In this document: in pieces, positions 55,758-64,000 of the stretch
Layout of the letters: every line of letters starts with the position of its first letter
Position numbering within the stretch: the first letter of the stretch is position 1
NCBI RefSeq assembly: GCF_001618005.1
Contig: NZ_LQXA01000005.1
Location: 17,067 to 81,066 of the forward strand
DNA from: Clavibacter tessellarius
GTDB lineage: Bacteria > Actinomycetota > Actinomycetes > Actinomycetales > Microbacteriaceae
Reading direction: 5' to 3'
Length of the DNA stretch: 64,000 nt
Notes under the pieces: generated by a model
Told to the model about the DNA's origin: nothing
Database searches by the model: none
The model's input: the letters and a program-made list of their open reading frames with translations, nothing else
Position numbers and translations under genes: made by a program

Positions 55758-57205
55758 GCCCCGGGCGCGTCCGTCCCGACGGCGTCGGCGGGCGCCGCGT
55801 CCGGCCCCGCCGCCCGGCGCGACCGGATCCCGACGAGGGACACCAGCCCGCCCGCGATCAGCAGGGCGGCCGTGACGAGCGCGACGCGGTGGAACGCCGG
55901 GACGTCGAGGTCGGCCCCGGCGACGAGCCCGATGGCGGCGATCGCGACGAGGCCCGCCACGCGGGACACGGCGTTGTTCACCGCCGACGCGATGCCCGCC
56001 TGCGCGGACGGCACGGCCTCGAGCACGGTCGACGTCAGCGGCGCCACGGTCATCGAGAGGCCGAGGCCGAACACGACGATGCCCGGCAGCAGCTGCGACC
56101 AGTAGTCGACCGGCTCCGCGACCCGAAGCATCAGCAGGTAGCCGCCGCCCGCGACGACGGGGCCGATCCCCATCAGGAGGCGCGGCCCGATCCGCCCGGC
56201 CAGCGCGCCGAAGCGCGTCGACAGCAGCAGCATGATCACGGTCGTCGGCACGAGCGCGAAGCCCGCTGCCGTCGCCGACAGCCCGCCCGCCTGCTGCAGG
56301 AACACGGCGATCACGAAGCCGCCGAGCGACAGGGCGCCGTAGATCCCGACCGTCGCGATGTTGCCGACGAGGAAGTCGCGCTCCCGGAAGAGCGACAGCG
56401 GCAGCATCGGATGCGGCGTCCGGCGCTCGCGGAGCACGAACAGCACGAGGCACGCGATGCCCACGACGAGGCTGGCGACCACGAGCGGGTGGCCGAGCCC
56501 GAGCCGCGACTGCTCGATGAGCGCGAACACCGGGCCGCCGATCCCGAGCGCGCCGAGCACTGCGCCCGGGACGTCGACGCGCGTGCCCTCGGCCGCGGGC
56601 GCATCGTGCGGGAGCCGCGCGAGCAGCGCGAGCGTGACGGCGATGGGGAGCACGTTGATGCCGAACACGAGCCGCCAGTCGAGCGCGTCGACGAGGACGC
56701 CGCCGAGCACGGGCCCGACGAGCATCGCGGTGCCGGTCCACGCCGTCCACGAGCCGATGGCGCGCGACTGCGCGGCTCCCCGGAACGTCTGCGAGATGAG
56801 GGCCAGCGAGCTCGGCACGAGGAGCGCCCCGGCCGCGCCCTGGGCGGCGCGCGCGGCGATGAGGACCCCCGCGGACGGGGCGACGGCGCACACGAGCGAC
56901 GTGACGCCGAAGCCGACGAGCCCCCAGCGCAGCACGCGCACCCGGCCGAAGGCGTCGGAGAGGGACCCGGCCAGGAGGATCAGCGCGCCGAGGGTGATGA
57001 GGTACGCGTCCACCACCCACTGCTGCACGACGAGGCCACCGCCGAGGTCCGCGCCGATGGCGGGCAGCGCCACGTTGACGACCGTGCCGTCGAGGAACGC
57101 GACGAAGGAGGCGAGGATCGCGACGACGAGGACGGTGCGGCCGCGGCCCTCCGCGGTGCCGCTGGTCCCGCCGCTCGATCGGGCGGGGGCGGCGGGGTGG
57201 GGCAT
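55754..57205 (-). CDS. MFS transporter, DHA2 family
   Basis: A 483-residue, 14-helix-type major facilitator. Motif AFLDGTVVNVALPAIG is the DHA2 helix-1 motif, and LAGSLSDAFGRVRVLRWG is the loop 2-3 motif A; GPVLGGVLVDALDWRLVFGINVLP is motif C. It exports drugs or metabolites by proton exchange; the substrate is unknown. It is read towards the quinone oxidoreductase gene; its 3' end overlaps that gene. Confidence 0.92.
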   Translation of the reverse strand: MPHPAAPARSSGGTSGTAEGRGRTVLVVAILASFVAFLDGTVVNVALPAIGADLGGGLVVQQWVVDAYLITLGALILLAGSLSDAFGRVRVLRWGLVGFGVTSLVCAVAPSAGVLIAARAAQGAAGALLVPSSLALISQTFRGAAQSRAIGSWTAWTGTAMLVGPVLGGVLVDALDWRLVFGINVLPIAVTLALLARLPHDAPAAEGTRVDVPGAVLGALGIGGPVFALIEQSRLGLGHPLVVASLVVGIACLVLFVLRERRTPHPMLPLSLFRERDFLVGNIATVGIYGALSLGGFVIAVFLQQAGGLSATAAGFALVPTTVIMLLLSTRFGALAGRIGPRLLMGIGPVVAGGGYLLMLRVAEPVDYWSQLLPGIVVFGLGLSMTVAPLTSTVLEAVPSAQAGIASAVNNAVSRVAGLVAIAAIGLVAGADLDVPAFHRVALVTAALLIAGGLVSLVGIRSRRAAGPDAAPADAVGTDAPGA

Positions 57206-57236
57206 GAGCCCAGTATGCGCCGGGCGGCGCGCCGGA

Positions 57237-57971
57237 TCAGGCCGCGGGGCCCGTCGGCGGCCCGGCGCGGTCGATCGCGGCCTCCACGCGGCGGAGCACG
57301 TCCTCGTCGCCCATGATCCGGAAGTGCCCGGCGGCGGCGACGCGCTCGTTCACGGCGCCCTCGAGCGAGCTCCCGCCCGGGATGTGCGGGTCGAACCGCG
57401 CGTGGATGCTCGTGATCCGCGCGTTGGCCTCCCGCGACCGGCCGAGGGCGACGAGCGCGCCGTTGCGCGGCGAGAAGTCGCGGATGCTGCGGATCGGGAT
57501 GAAGCGCGCGTACGACGAGCCGCCGAAGGGCGCGTTGATCGCGACCATCGCCCGGATCCGCCGGTCGGGGTCGTCGAAGGCCATGAGGTGCTTCCCGATC
57601 AGGCCGCCCTTGCTGTGCGCGACGACGATGACGTCCCGGAGGTCGGCGGCCTCGAGACGGGCGCGCGCCCGCCGCGCCATCTCGGCGACCCGGCCGACGT
57701 TCGCGCCGAGCGCGCCCACCACGTGCACGCCGTGGCCGCGCGCGTGCAGCCGCCGGATGATCGGGAGCATGAACTGCCACCGCTCGTAGACGCCGGGGAG
57801 CACGAGGATCGTGGGGCGGTCGTCGCGCCCGTCCTCGAAGGCGTGCGCGTCGTCCCGGGAGAGCGCGGCGGCGGCCTGCCAGCGGAGGACGTACGCGTAG
57901 TCGAGCGCCCAGTCGACGGCCTTCGCGAGCGGGGACAGCGGCGGGAGGGCGTCTCGTCCGTCGGCGGTCAC
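57237..57971 (-). CDS. Lipase-like alpha/beta hydrolase
   Basis: A 244-residue hydrolase. TILVLPGVYERWQFMLPIIR is the N-terminal strand with the oxyanion region; the elbow is VVAHSKGGLIGKHLM; PFGGSSYARFIP and the His in AAGHFRIMGDEDV complete the lipase-type pattern (triacylglycerol lipase/PGAP1-like). GTG 57971 is chosen over ATG 58040 because AGGATGG precedes it and the longer start overlaps the upstream gene. No signal peptide. The substrate is unknown. Confidence 0.82.
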   Translation of the reverse strand: MTADGRDALPPLSPLAKAVDWALDYAYVLRWQAAAALSRDDAHAFEDGRDDRPTILVLPGVYERWQFMLPIIRRLHARGHGVHVVGALGANVGRVAEMARRARARLEAADLRDVIVVAHSKGGLIGKHLMAFDDPDRRIRAMVAINAPFGGSSYARFIPIRSIRDFSPRNGALVALGRSREANARITSIHARFDPHIPGGSSLEGAVNERVAAAGHFRIMGDEDVLRRVEAAIDRAGPPTGPAA

Positions 57972-58023
57972 CCCTCCATCCTGGCCGGGGGACGCGGCGG
58001 CGGGGTCGACGTCGCCGGCCGGA

Positions 58024-58953
58024 TCAGCCCAGTCGGGCATGCTCGACGATCGCCCGGGCGACGCCGACCGGATCCGTGAACATCACGACGTGCGGCCCGT
58101 GCGCCACATGGAGGCGTCCGCGTGGGATCGCGTCGGCGAGGTCGCGCGCGAACGAGCGGTCGACCACGGCGTCGCGGTCGCCCACGATCACGAGCGTGCG
58201 GGCGCGGATCCGCCCGGCGCGGTCCTCCACCCGGTCCTGGATGAGGTGCGGGAGCTGCCGCAGGTAGTACGGCACGCCGCAGCGGAACAGGTAGTCGCCG
58301 ATCACGACCGCGTTCGAGAGCAGCGGCTCGCGCAGCGTGTCGTGCGCGAGGGCCAGGCCGGCCCGCACGACGCCGCGCTTCCGCGGATCGAGCGTCGGCG
58401 CGATGAGCACGATCCGGTCGGCGACCTCCGGGTGCCGGGCCGCGAGGCGCGCGACGATCTGCGAGCCCATCGAGTGGCCGACCACGACCGGGTCGACGAG
58501 GCCGTGCGTCCGGATGACCTCGGCGACGACGGCCGCGTGGTCGTCGAGCGTCACGTCCCGGTGCACCCGCGGCGACTCGCCGTAGCCCGGCAGGTCGATC
58601 GCGTGCACGTCGCCGTGCTCGGCCAGCAGCGCCGCGACGGGGTGGAAGTAGCGGGAGGAGACGCCGATCCCGTGCACGAGCACGAACGACGGCCGGCCGG
58701 CGGCGGGCCCCGCGGACCCGATCCCCGAGGGCGCCGCGGAGAGCGTGCGCCCGGCGTTCCCGCGCGGCGAGCGGAACACCTTGATCGCGACGCGGAAGCC
58801 GAGCACCGTGCGGCGCTCGAGGTCGTGGTCCACCGGGATCGCGCGCGACCCGTAGCGGCGGGAGAGGAGCAGCCAGCGCGGCGGCGAGGACTCGGTGCGG
58901 TGCACGTCCCCCGGGCGCCGGACGCGGGTGAGCCGGACGAGGGGGGAGCGCAT
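58024..58953 (-). CDS. Alpha/beta hydrolase
   Basis: A 309-residue hydrolase: FVLVHGIGVSSRYFHPVAALL, VHAIDLPGYGES, elbow VVGHSMGSQIVARLAA, the Asp region LVIVGDRDAVVDRSF and HVAHGPHVVMFTDP. It belongs to the broad class of esterases, haloperoxidase-like and lactone hydrolases; the substrate is unknown. It is upstream of the lipase-like gene on the same strand and may be co-transcribed with it. Confidence 0.88.
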   Translation of the reverse strand: MRSPLVRLTRVRRPGDVHRTESSPPRWLLLSRRYGSRAIPVDHDLERRTVLGFRVAIKVFRSPRGNAGRTLSAAPSGIGSAGPAAGRPSFVLVHGIGVSSRYFHPVAALLAEHGDVHAIDLPGYGESPRVHRDVTLDDHAAVVAEVIRTHGLVDPVVVGHSMGSQIVARLAARHPEVADRIVLIAPTLDPRKRGVVRAGLALAHDTLREPLLSNAVVIGDYLFRCGVPYYLRQLPHLIQDRVEDRAGRIRARTLVIVGDRDAVVDRSFARDLADAIPRGRLHVAHGPHVVMFTDPVGVARAIVEHARLG

Positions 58954-59072
58954 CCGACGACCCTAGCCGCCGGCCCCCGCGCATAAGGCGCGCGTGCGCG
59001 GACCGGCTGCCGGCGACGGGCCCCCGCCGGGAGCGATGGGAGGATGGGAACCCCCACCCGAAGAGGAGACAC

Positions 59073-60191
59073 ATGAGCCCCGACTGGTCGAGGACGACCC
59101 TCGCCGACCTGCCCCTCCGCGACGACCTCCGAGGCGAGGAGCCCTACGGCGCCCCGCAGCTCGACGTGCCGGTGCTCCTCAACGTCAACGAGAACCCGCA
59201 CCCGCTGCCCGAGGAGGTGGCGGTCGCCGTGAGCGAGGCCGTGCTCGAGGCCGCGCGGGGGCTCAACCGCTATCCCGACCGCGAGTTCCTGGAGCTCCGC
59301 ACCGAGCTCGCCGACTACCTCACGGCCGACAGCGGCCTGCCGCTCGGGCCGGAGAACGTCTGGGCGGCGAACGGATCCAACGAGGTGCTCCAGCAGGTGC
59401 TGCAGGCCTTCGGCGGCACCGACCGCGTGGCCCTGTCCTTCGCGCCGCACTACGCGATGTACCCGGAGTACGCGCGCAACACCCTCACCCGCTGGGTCTC
59501 CGGCCGCCGCCAGGAGGACTTCACGCTCGACCTCGAGAACGTGACGGCGCTCATCGAGCAGCACGAGCCGAGCGTCGTGTTCCTCACGTCGCCGAACAAC
59601 CCGACGGGCACGGCGCTGACCATCCCGGAGATCGAGCACGTGCTGTCGGTGGCTCCCGGCGTCGTCGTGATCGACGAGGCCTACGCCGAGTTCCGCCGGG
59701 AGGGCGTGCCCACGGCCGTCTCGCTGCTGCCGGAGCACCCGCGCCTCATCGTGTCGCGCACCATGAGCAAGGCGTTCGCGTTCGCGGGCGGCCGGCTCGG
59801 GTACCTCGCCGCCTCCCCCGCGGTCGTGGACGCGCTGCGGATCGTGCGCCTGCCGTACCACCTGTCCCGCATCACCCAGGTGAGCGCGACCGCCGCCCTC
59901 CGGCACAGCGGCGTGCTGCTCGCGCAGGTCGCGTCGCTCCGGGAGGAGCGCGACGGGCTCGTCGACTGGCTGCGCGGCCGCGGCTTCGAGGTGGCGCCGT
60001 CCGACGCCAACTTCGTGCTCTTCGGCCGGTTCCCCGACCGGCACGCGGTGTGGCAGGGCCTGCTCGACCGGGGCGTGCTGATCCGCGAGACCGGCCCCGA
60101 GGGCTGGCTGCGCGTCTCCGTCGGCACGCCCGCCGAGACGGCCGCGTTCCGCGACGCGCTCGACGACGTGCTCGGGACGCCGCGCGACTGA
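59073..60191 (+). CDS. hisC: Histidinol-phosphate/aromatic aminotransferase
   Basis: A 372-residue fold-type I PLP enzyme of the HisC family: VLLNVNENPHPLPEEV, LTSPNNPTGTALTIPEIE, IDEAYAEFRREG, the Schiff-base lysine in SRTMSKAFAFAGGRLGY, and phosphate-binding SRITQVSATAAL. HisC converts imidazole-acetol phosphate in histidine synthesis, and some act on phenylpyruvate. No other his genes are near, so an aromatic role is possible. A GGAGACAC site precedes the ATG. Confidence 0.9.
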   Translation: MSPDWSRTTLADLPLRDDLRGEEPYGAPQLDVPVLLNVNENPHPLPEEVAVAVSEAVLEAARGLNRYPDREFLELRTELADYLTADSGLPLGPENVWAANGSNEVLQQVLQAFGGTDRVALSFAPHYAMYPEYARNTLTRWVSGRRQEDFTLDLENVTALIEQHEPSVVFLTSPNNPTGTALTIPEIEHVLSVAPGVVVIDEAYAEFRREGVPTAVSLLPEHPRLIVSRTMSKAFAFAGGRLGYLAASPAVVDALRIVRLPYHLSRITQVSATAALRHSGVLLAQVASLREERDGLVDWLRGRGFEVAPSDANFVLFGRFPDRHAVWQGLLDRGVLIRETGPEGWLRVSVGTPAETAAFRDALDDVLGTPRD

Positions 60192-60231
60192 TTCCGCCCC
60201 CCCCGCCCGCTGTCGCCACCGTCGCCCTTCC

Positions 60232-61161
60232 TCAGGGCCGGAAGCGGATCCCCGTGGCGTCCTCGGCGGCGGCCCACAGCTGCTCGGCGACGGCCGTCGA
60301 GCGCGCGTGCTCGGCGACGAAGGCGGGCGCCGGCGGTCCCTTCAGCTCGAGCGGCCCGGCGGTTCCCCAGAAGGCGCCGCCCGTCACGCCGCTCGCTGCG
60401 GCCGCGTGCACGACAGGCCACGCGCCCGCGTCCTTGCCCTGCACGACGACGCGTCCCGCGCGGGCGAGGCGTCGACGCGCAGCGTCCGCGCCCCTCGGGC
60501 GGACGGCCGGGTCCTGCGGCGGCGTGAGCGCGTCCACCGCGTAGCCGGGGTGCGCCGACAGCGCGATGCGGTCGGATCCCGCGGCCCGCCAGCGCCGGTC
60601 GAGTGCGTCCCCGAGCATCATGCAGGCCGTCTTCGACCGGCCGTAGCGCACGAGCGCGGGCATGCGCCGCTCCCCCGCGAGGTCGCCGAGGTCGAGGGGC
60701 GAGAAGCGGTGGGCGAGGGATCCGAGCATCACGACCCGGCCGCCCGCGCGCAGCCGGGGCGCGAGCCCGGCCACGAGCGCGAAGTGGCCGAGCGCGTTGG
60801 TGCCCATGAGCTCCTCGAACCCGTCGACCGTCGTGCGGCGGTGGCGCGCGCGGCCGCCGGCGGGCGTCAGGCCGGCGTTCGCGACGATCGCGTCGATCTC
60901 CTCCCGCACGGCGCCGACGGCGGCGTCCACGCTCGCGAGGCTCGCCAGATCCAGGGCCACCAACTCGACGTCGGCCCGTGGCACGCGTGCCTGGAGCGCG
61001 CGTGCGGCGGCATCCCCGCGCTCGGCGGAGCGGCAGGCGAGCAGCACCCGGGCGCCCGCGCCGGCCAGCTGCGCCGAGGTCCAGAAGCCGATGCCGCCGT
61101 TCGCGCCCGTGACGAGCACCGTCCGCCCGGCGAGGTCGGGCAGGACCGGCGCCGCGCTCAC
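60232..61161 (-). CDS. Short-chain dehydrogenase/reductase
   Basis: A 309-residue SDR: cofactor motif TGANGGIG, VANAGLTPAGG, the Ser in VMLGSLAHR and the YGRSK catalytic pair (YxxxK). It resembles the retinol dehydrogenase-like/protochlorophyllide-type oxidoreductases. The substrate is unknown. GTG 61161 overlaps the helicase stop by four bases (GTGA), so it is coupled to the helicase gene. Confidence 0.9.
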   Translation of the reverse strand: MSAAPVLPDLAGRTVLVTGANGGIGFWTSAQLAGAGARVLLACRSAERGDAAARALQARVPRADVELVALDLASLASVDAAVGAVREEIDAIVANAGLTPAGGRARHRRTTVDGFEELMGTNALGHFALVAGLAPRLRAGGRVVMLGSLAHRFSPLDLGDLAGERRMPALVRYGRSKTACMMLGDALDRRWRAAGSDRIALSAHPGYAVDALTPPQDPAVRPRGADAARRRLARAGRVVVQGKDAGAWPVVHAAAASGVTGGAFWGTAGPLELKGPPAPAFVAEHARSTAVAEQLWAAAEDATGIRFRP

Positions 61162-63698
61162 GAGAGGGTGCCCACCCGGGTCACGCGCACGACGGCCTCG
61201 CCTGCCTCGTTCGACGCGTCGAGGTCGACCGTCGCCTCGATCCCCCAGTCGTGGTCGCCCTCGGGATCGTGCAGCGCCTGCCGGACGATCCACTCCGTCG
61301 GCCGCTCCTCGATCGTCACGAGCGCCTGGCTGCGCGCATCGCCGTCGGTGAGGATCCGGTCGTACTCGCCGAAGTAGCCGTCGAGCGCCTCGCCCCACGC
61401 GTCCGCGTCGAAGCCCGCGGCGGCGTCGAGCTCGCCGAGCGCGTTGAGGTCCTCGCGGGCCGCGAGCTGCACGCGCCGGAACATCTCGTTGCGCACGAGG
61501 ATCCGGAACGCGCGCGTGTTCGAGGTGAGCAGCTTCGGCGCGGGCGGCAGCACGGGCGCGTCGCCGGGTGCCGCGGTCGGATGCGACAGCTCCTCCCACT
61601 CGTCGAGCAGGCTCGAGTCGACCTGGCGCACGAGCTCGCCGAGCCACTCGATCACGTCGAGCAGCTCCTCGGTCTTCGCCTCGTCGGGGATGGTCTGCCG
61701 CAGCGCCCGGAACGCATCGGACAGGTAGCGCAGCACGAGGCCCTCGGAGCGCATGAGCTTGTAGAAGGAGATGAGCTCGCTGAAGCTCATGGCCCGCTCG
61801 TACATGTCGCGGACGACCGACTTCGGGCTGAGCGCGAAGTCGCCGATCCACGGCTGGCTCGCCGCGTAGGTGGAGAACGCCTGGTCGAGCAGCTCCTCGA
61901 GCGGCTTCGGGTGGGTGATGGACTCGAGCAGCTCCATGCGCTCGTCGTACTCGATGCCGTCGGCCTTCATCGCCTGCACGGCCTCGCCGCGGGCCGTGAA
62001 CTGCTGCTGCGACAGGATCGGCCGCGGGTCGTCGAGCGTCGCCTCGACCACGCTCACCATGTCGAGCGCGTACGTCGGCGACTCCCGGTCGAGCAGCTCG
62101 AACACGGCGACCGCGAAGGGCGACAGCGGCTGGTTGAGGGCGAAGTCGGCCTGCAGGTCGACCGTGAGCGTGATCCGCGCGGGCCCGCCGTCGGGGTCCG
62201 CCTCCTGCTCCACGATCCCCGCGGTGCGCAGCGTCCGGTAGATCGCGAGGGCGCGGCGGGCGAGCGCCAGCTGGCGGATCCGCGGCTCGTGGTTGTCCTC
62301 GACGAGCGCGCGCATGTTCTGGAAGACGTCGCCGTCACGCGCGATGACGTTGAGCATCATCGCGTGGCTCACCTGCATGCTCGAGGTCAGCCGCTCCGGC
62401 TCCGCGTCGATGAGCTTGCGGAAGCTCGGCTCGCCCCACGAGACGAAGCCCTCGGGCGCCTTCTTGCGCACGAGCTTCCGGCGCTTCTTCACGTCGTCGC
62501 CGGCGCGCTCGAGCATCTTGATGTTCTCGGTCTCGTGCTCGGGCGCCTGCGCGACCACGGTGCCCGCGGTGTCGTAGCCGGCGCGGCCCGCGCGCCCGGC
62601 GATCTGGTGGAACTCGCGCGCGTTGAGCTGGCGCATCCGGGTGCCGTCGTACTTGGTGAGGCCCGTGAACAGCACCGTGCGGATGGGCACGTTGATGCCG
62701 ACGCCGAGCGTGTCGGTGCCGCAGATGACCCGGAGGAGGCCCTGCTGCGCGAGCTGCTCCACCAGCCGCCGGTACTTCGGCAGCATGCCCGCGTGGTGCA
62801 CGCCGATGCCCGCGCGGACGAGCCGCGACAGCGTCTTCCCGAACGCCGTGCTGAACCGGAAGCCGCCGATCAGATCCGCGATGGCGTCCCGCTGCTCGCG
62901 CGTCACGATCTTGATGCTGGAGAGCGCCTGCGCCCGCTCGAGGGCCGCGGCCTGCGCGAAGTGCACGATGTAGACGGGCGCCTGCTTCGTGTCGAGCAGC
63001 TCCTCCACCGTCTCCTGCACGGGCGTCACGGCGTAGTGGAAGAACAGCGGCACCGGCCGCTCGATGCCCGTGATGCGCGCGGTCGGCCGCCCGGTGCGCC
63101 GCGTGAGGTCGTCCGCGAGGTCGGTGACGTCGCCGAGCGTCGCCGACATGAGCACGAACTGCGCGTGCGGCAGGAGCAGGAGCGGCACCTGCCAGGCCCA
63201 GCCGCGCTGCGGATCCGCGTAGAAGTGGAACTCGTCCATGACCACCTGGTCGACGGGCGTGTCCGCGCCGCCGCGGAGCGACCGGTTGGCGAGGATCTCG
63301 GCGGTGCAGCAGATGATGGGCGCGTCCGGGTTCACCGAGGAGTCGCCCGTGACCATCCCGACCTGCGCGGCGCCGAACAGCTCGACGAGCGCGAAGAACT
63401 TCTCGGAGACGAGCGCCTTGATGGGCGCCGTGTAGTACGAGCGGCGTCCCCGGGCCAGCGCCGCGAAGTGCGCCGCGACCGCGACGAGCGACTTCCCCGT
63501 GCCGGTCGGGGTCGAGAGGATGAGGTTCGCGCCCGACGCGATCTCGAGCGCCGCCTCGTCCTGCGCCGGGTACAGCTCGATGCCCCGCGCGAGCGCCCAC
63601 TCGGCGAAGGCGTCGTAGATCGCGTCGTCGGTCGCCCCGTCCACGGCCAGGCGGGCCGCCTCCTCGGTGAGCGTGGGGGCGGGGGCGGTGTCGGGCAT
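61158..63698 (-). CDS. Ski2-like DEAD/DEAH-box RNA helicase
   Basis: An 846-residue superfamily 2 helicase. Motif I is STPTGTGKS, motif II DEFH in VVMDEFHFY, motif III MSATLGD, and motif VI HQIAGRAGRAGYD. The C-terminal half (DUF3516 type) is typical of the actinobacterial relatives of Ski2/Mtr4, with FVSWGEPSFRKLIDAEPERL. It probably remodels RNA; the exact role is unproven. ATG 63698 follows a GGAGGATGG site. Confidence 0.93.
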   Translation of the reverse strand: MPDTAPAPTLTEEAARLAVDGATDDAIYDAFAEWALARGIELYPAQDEAALEIASGANLILSTPTGTGKSLVAVAAHFAALARGRRSYYTAPIKALVSEKFFALVELFGAAQVGMVTGDSSVNPDAPIICCTAEILANRSLRGGADTPVDQVVMDEFHFYADPQRGWAWQVPLLLLPHAQFVLMSATLGDVTDLADDLTRRTGRPTARITGIERPVPLFFHYAVTPVQETVEELLDTKQAPVYIVHFAQAAALERAQALSSIKIVTREQRDAIADLIGGFRFSTAFGKTLSRLVRAGIGVHHAGMLPKYRRLVEQLAQQGLLRVICGTDTLGVGINVPIRTVLFTGLTKYDGTRMRQLNAREFHQIAGRAGRAGYDTAGTVVAQAPEHETENIKMLERAGDDVKKRRKLVRKKAPEGFVSWGEPSFRKLIDAEPERLTSSMQVSHAMMLNVIARDGDVFQNMRALVEDNHEPRIRQLALARRALAIYRTLRTAGIVEQEADPDGGPARITLTVDLQADFALNQPLSPFAVAVFELLDRESPTYALDMVSVVEATLDDPRPILSQQQFTARGEAVQAMKADGIEYDERMELLESITHPKPLEELLDQAFSTYAASQPWIGDFALSPKSVVRDMYERAMSFSELISFYKLMRSEGLVLRYLSDAFRALRQTIPDEAKTEELLDVIEWLGELVRQVDSSLLDEWEELSHPTAAPGDAPVLPPAPKLLTSNTRAFRILVRNEMFRRVQLAAREDLNALGELDAAAGFDADAWGEALDGYFGEYDRILTDGDARSQALVTIEERPTEWIVRQALHDPEGDHDWGIEATVDLDASNEAGEAVVRVTRVGTLS

Positions 63699-63796
63699 GA
63701 TGCGTCCATCCTCCCCCACGCGCGGGTGCCGGCCGGGCGACGGGAGTTGTCCACAGGCGGCGGCGGCTCCCCGGCTGCGCCGCATACGGTCGCCGG

Positions 63797-63958
63797 ATGC
63801 CCTCCCTCCCCCACGAGCCCAGCCCCGACCCCGCGCCCACCGAGGCGGAGCGCGCGCGCTGGCGCGACCGCCGCACCGGGCTCACCGCCCTCATCGTGGT
63901 GGCCATCGCCCTCTGGGCCGTCATCGCAGCCGCCGTGGGCTTCGCCACCACGATGTAG
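63797..63958 (+). CDS. Small single-helix membrane protein
   Basis: A 53-residue protein: an acidic/Arg-rich N-terminus (MPSLPHEPSPDPAPTEAERA) and one hydrophobic helix (LTALIVVAIALWAVIAAAVG) near the C-terminus. The start ATG 63797 has only a weak ribosome binding site. Almost all codons end in G or C, as in real genes here. It diverges from the helicase gene; no family is recognised. Confidence 0.62.
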   Translation: MPSLPHEPSPDPAPTEAERARWRDRRTGLTALIVVAIALWAVIAAAVGFATTM

Positions 63959-64000
63959 CCGCCGCGGGCCCCGCCCGGCCCCTCCCGCTCGGCCGTGCCC

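Overview
The window is very GC-rich DNA with almost exclusively G/C-ending codons, many GTG starts and short or overlapping gene junctions. Gene content and order (leuS-comEA-comEC-holA-rpsT-lepA-hemW-hrcA-dnaJ-rsmE-phoH, cydABDC, dnaE2, a 6C RNA) point to a high-GC actinobacterium. The best match is the Microbacteriaceae, and a Clavibacter-like chromosome is my inference from protein style; no mobile elements, tRNAs, rRNAs or CRISPR arrays were found.

Left third (1-24 kb): a conserved translation / heat-shock / competence block, read mainly leftwards. It runs phoH (cut by the window edge), HIT hydrolase, rsmE, dnaJ, hrcA with a CIRCE operator, hemW, lepA, rpsT, holA, comEC, comEA and leuS. 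It is interrupted by lineage-specific insertions: a DUF4870/VOC pair, HAD and DUF1990 genes, and two tandem secreted paralogues each built from five ~45-residue repeats, placed between lepA and hemW. pabB and a pabC-like gene follow, divergently arranged.

Middle (25-41 kb): the cydABDC operon for cytochrome bd oxidase and its CydDC exporter, with a candidate operator over its -10 box. Next come an unidentified small protein gene and an sRNA gene matching the actinobacterial 6C motif (two hairpins with 8-C loops). Then a compact putative phenolic-lipid/quinone cluster: DUF3618 membrane protein, type III polyketide synthase, methyltransferase and FAD monooxygenase in one coupled leftward unit, facing a UbiA prenyltransferase gene whose 3' end overlaps the monooxygenase gene. 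A four-gene OpuC-type osmoprotectant ABC importer operon completes this part.

Right third (41-64 kb): a degenerate SRAP (YedK-like) protein, an App1-type phosphatase, an aldo/keto reductase, a DUF6504 gene and dnaE2 each behind a perfect SOS box, PnuC, an LCP cell-wall ligase, a dienelactone-hydrolase pseudogene and a divergent G6PDH. These are followed by a FUSC transporter, several alpha/beta hydrolases, YceI, a quinone oxidoreductase, an MFS exporter, a HisC-type aminotransferase, an SDR, a Ski2-like helicase and a 53-residue membrane protein.

Two window-wide patterns stand out. In-frame 15/18/21-bp minisatellites occur inside several housekeeping genes, and short repeats lie exactly across gene 3' ends (hemW, holA, LCP). 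The hexamer GGATCC also looks strongly over-represented.
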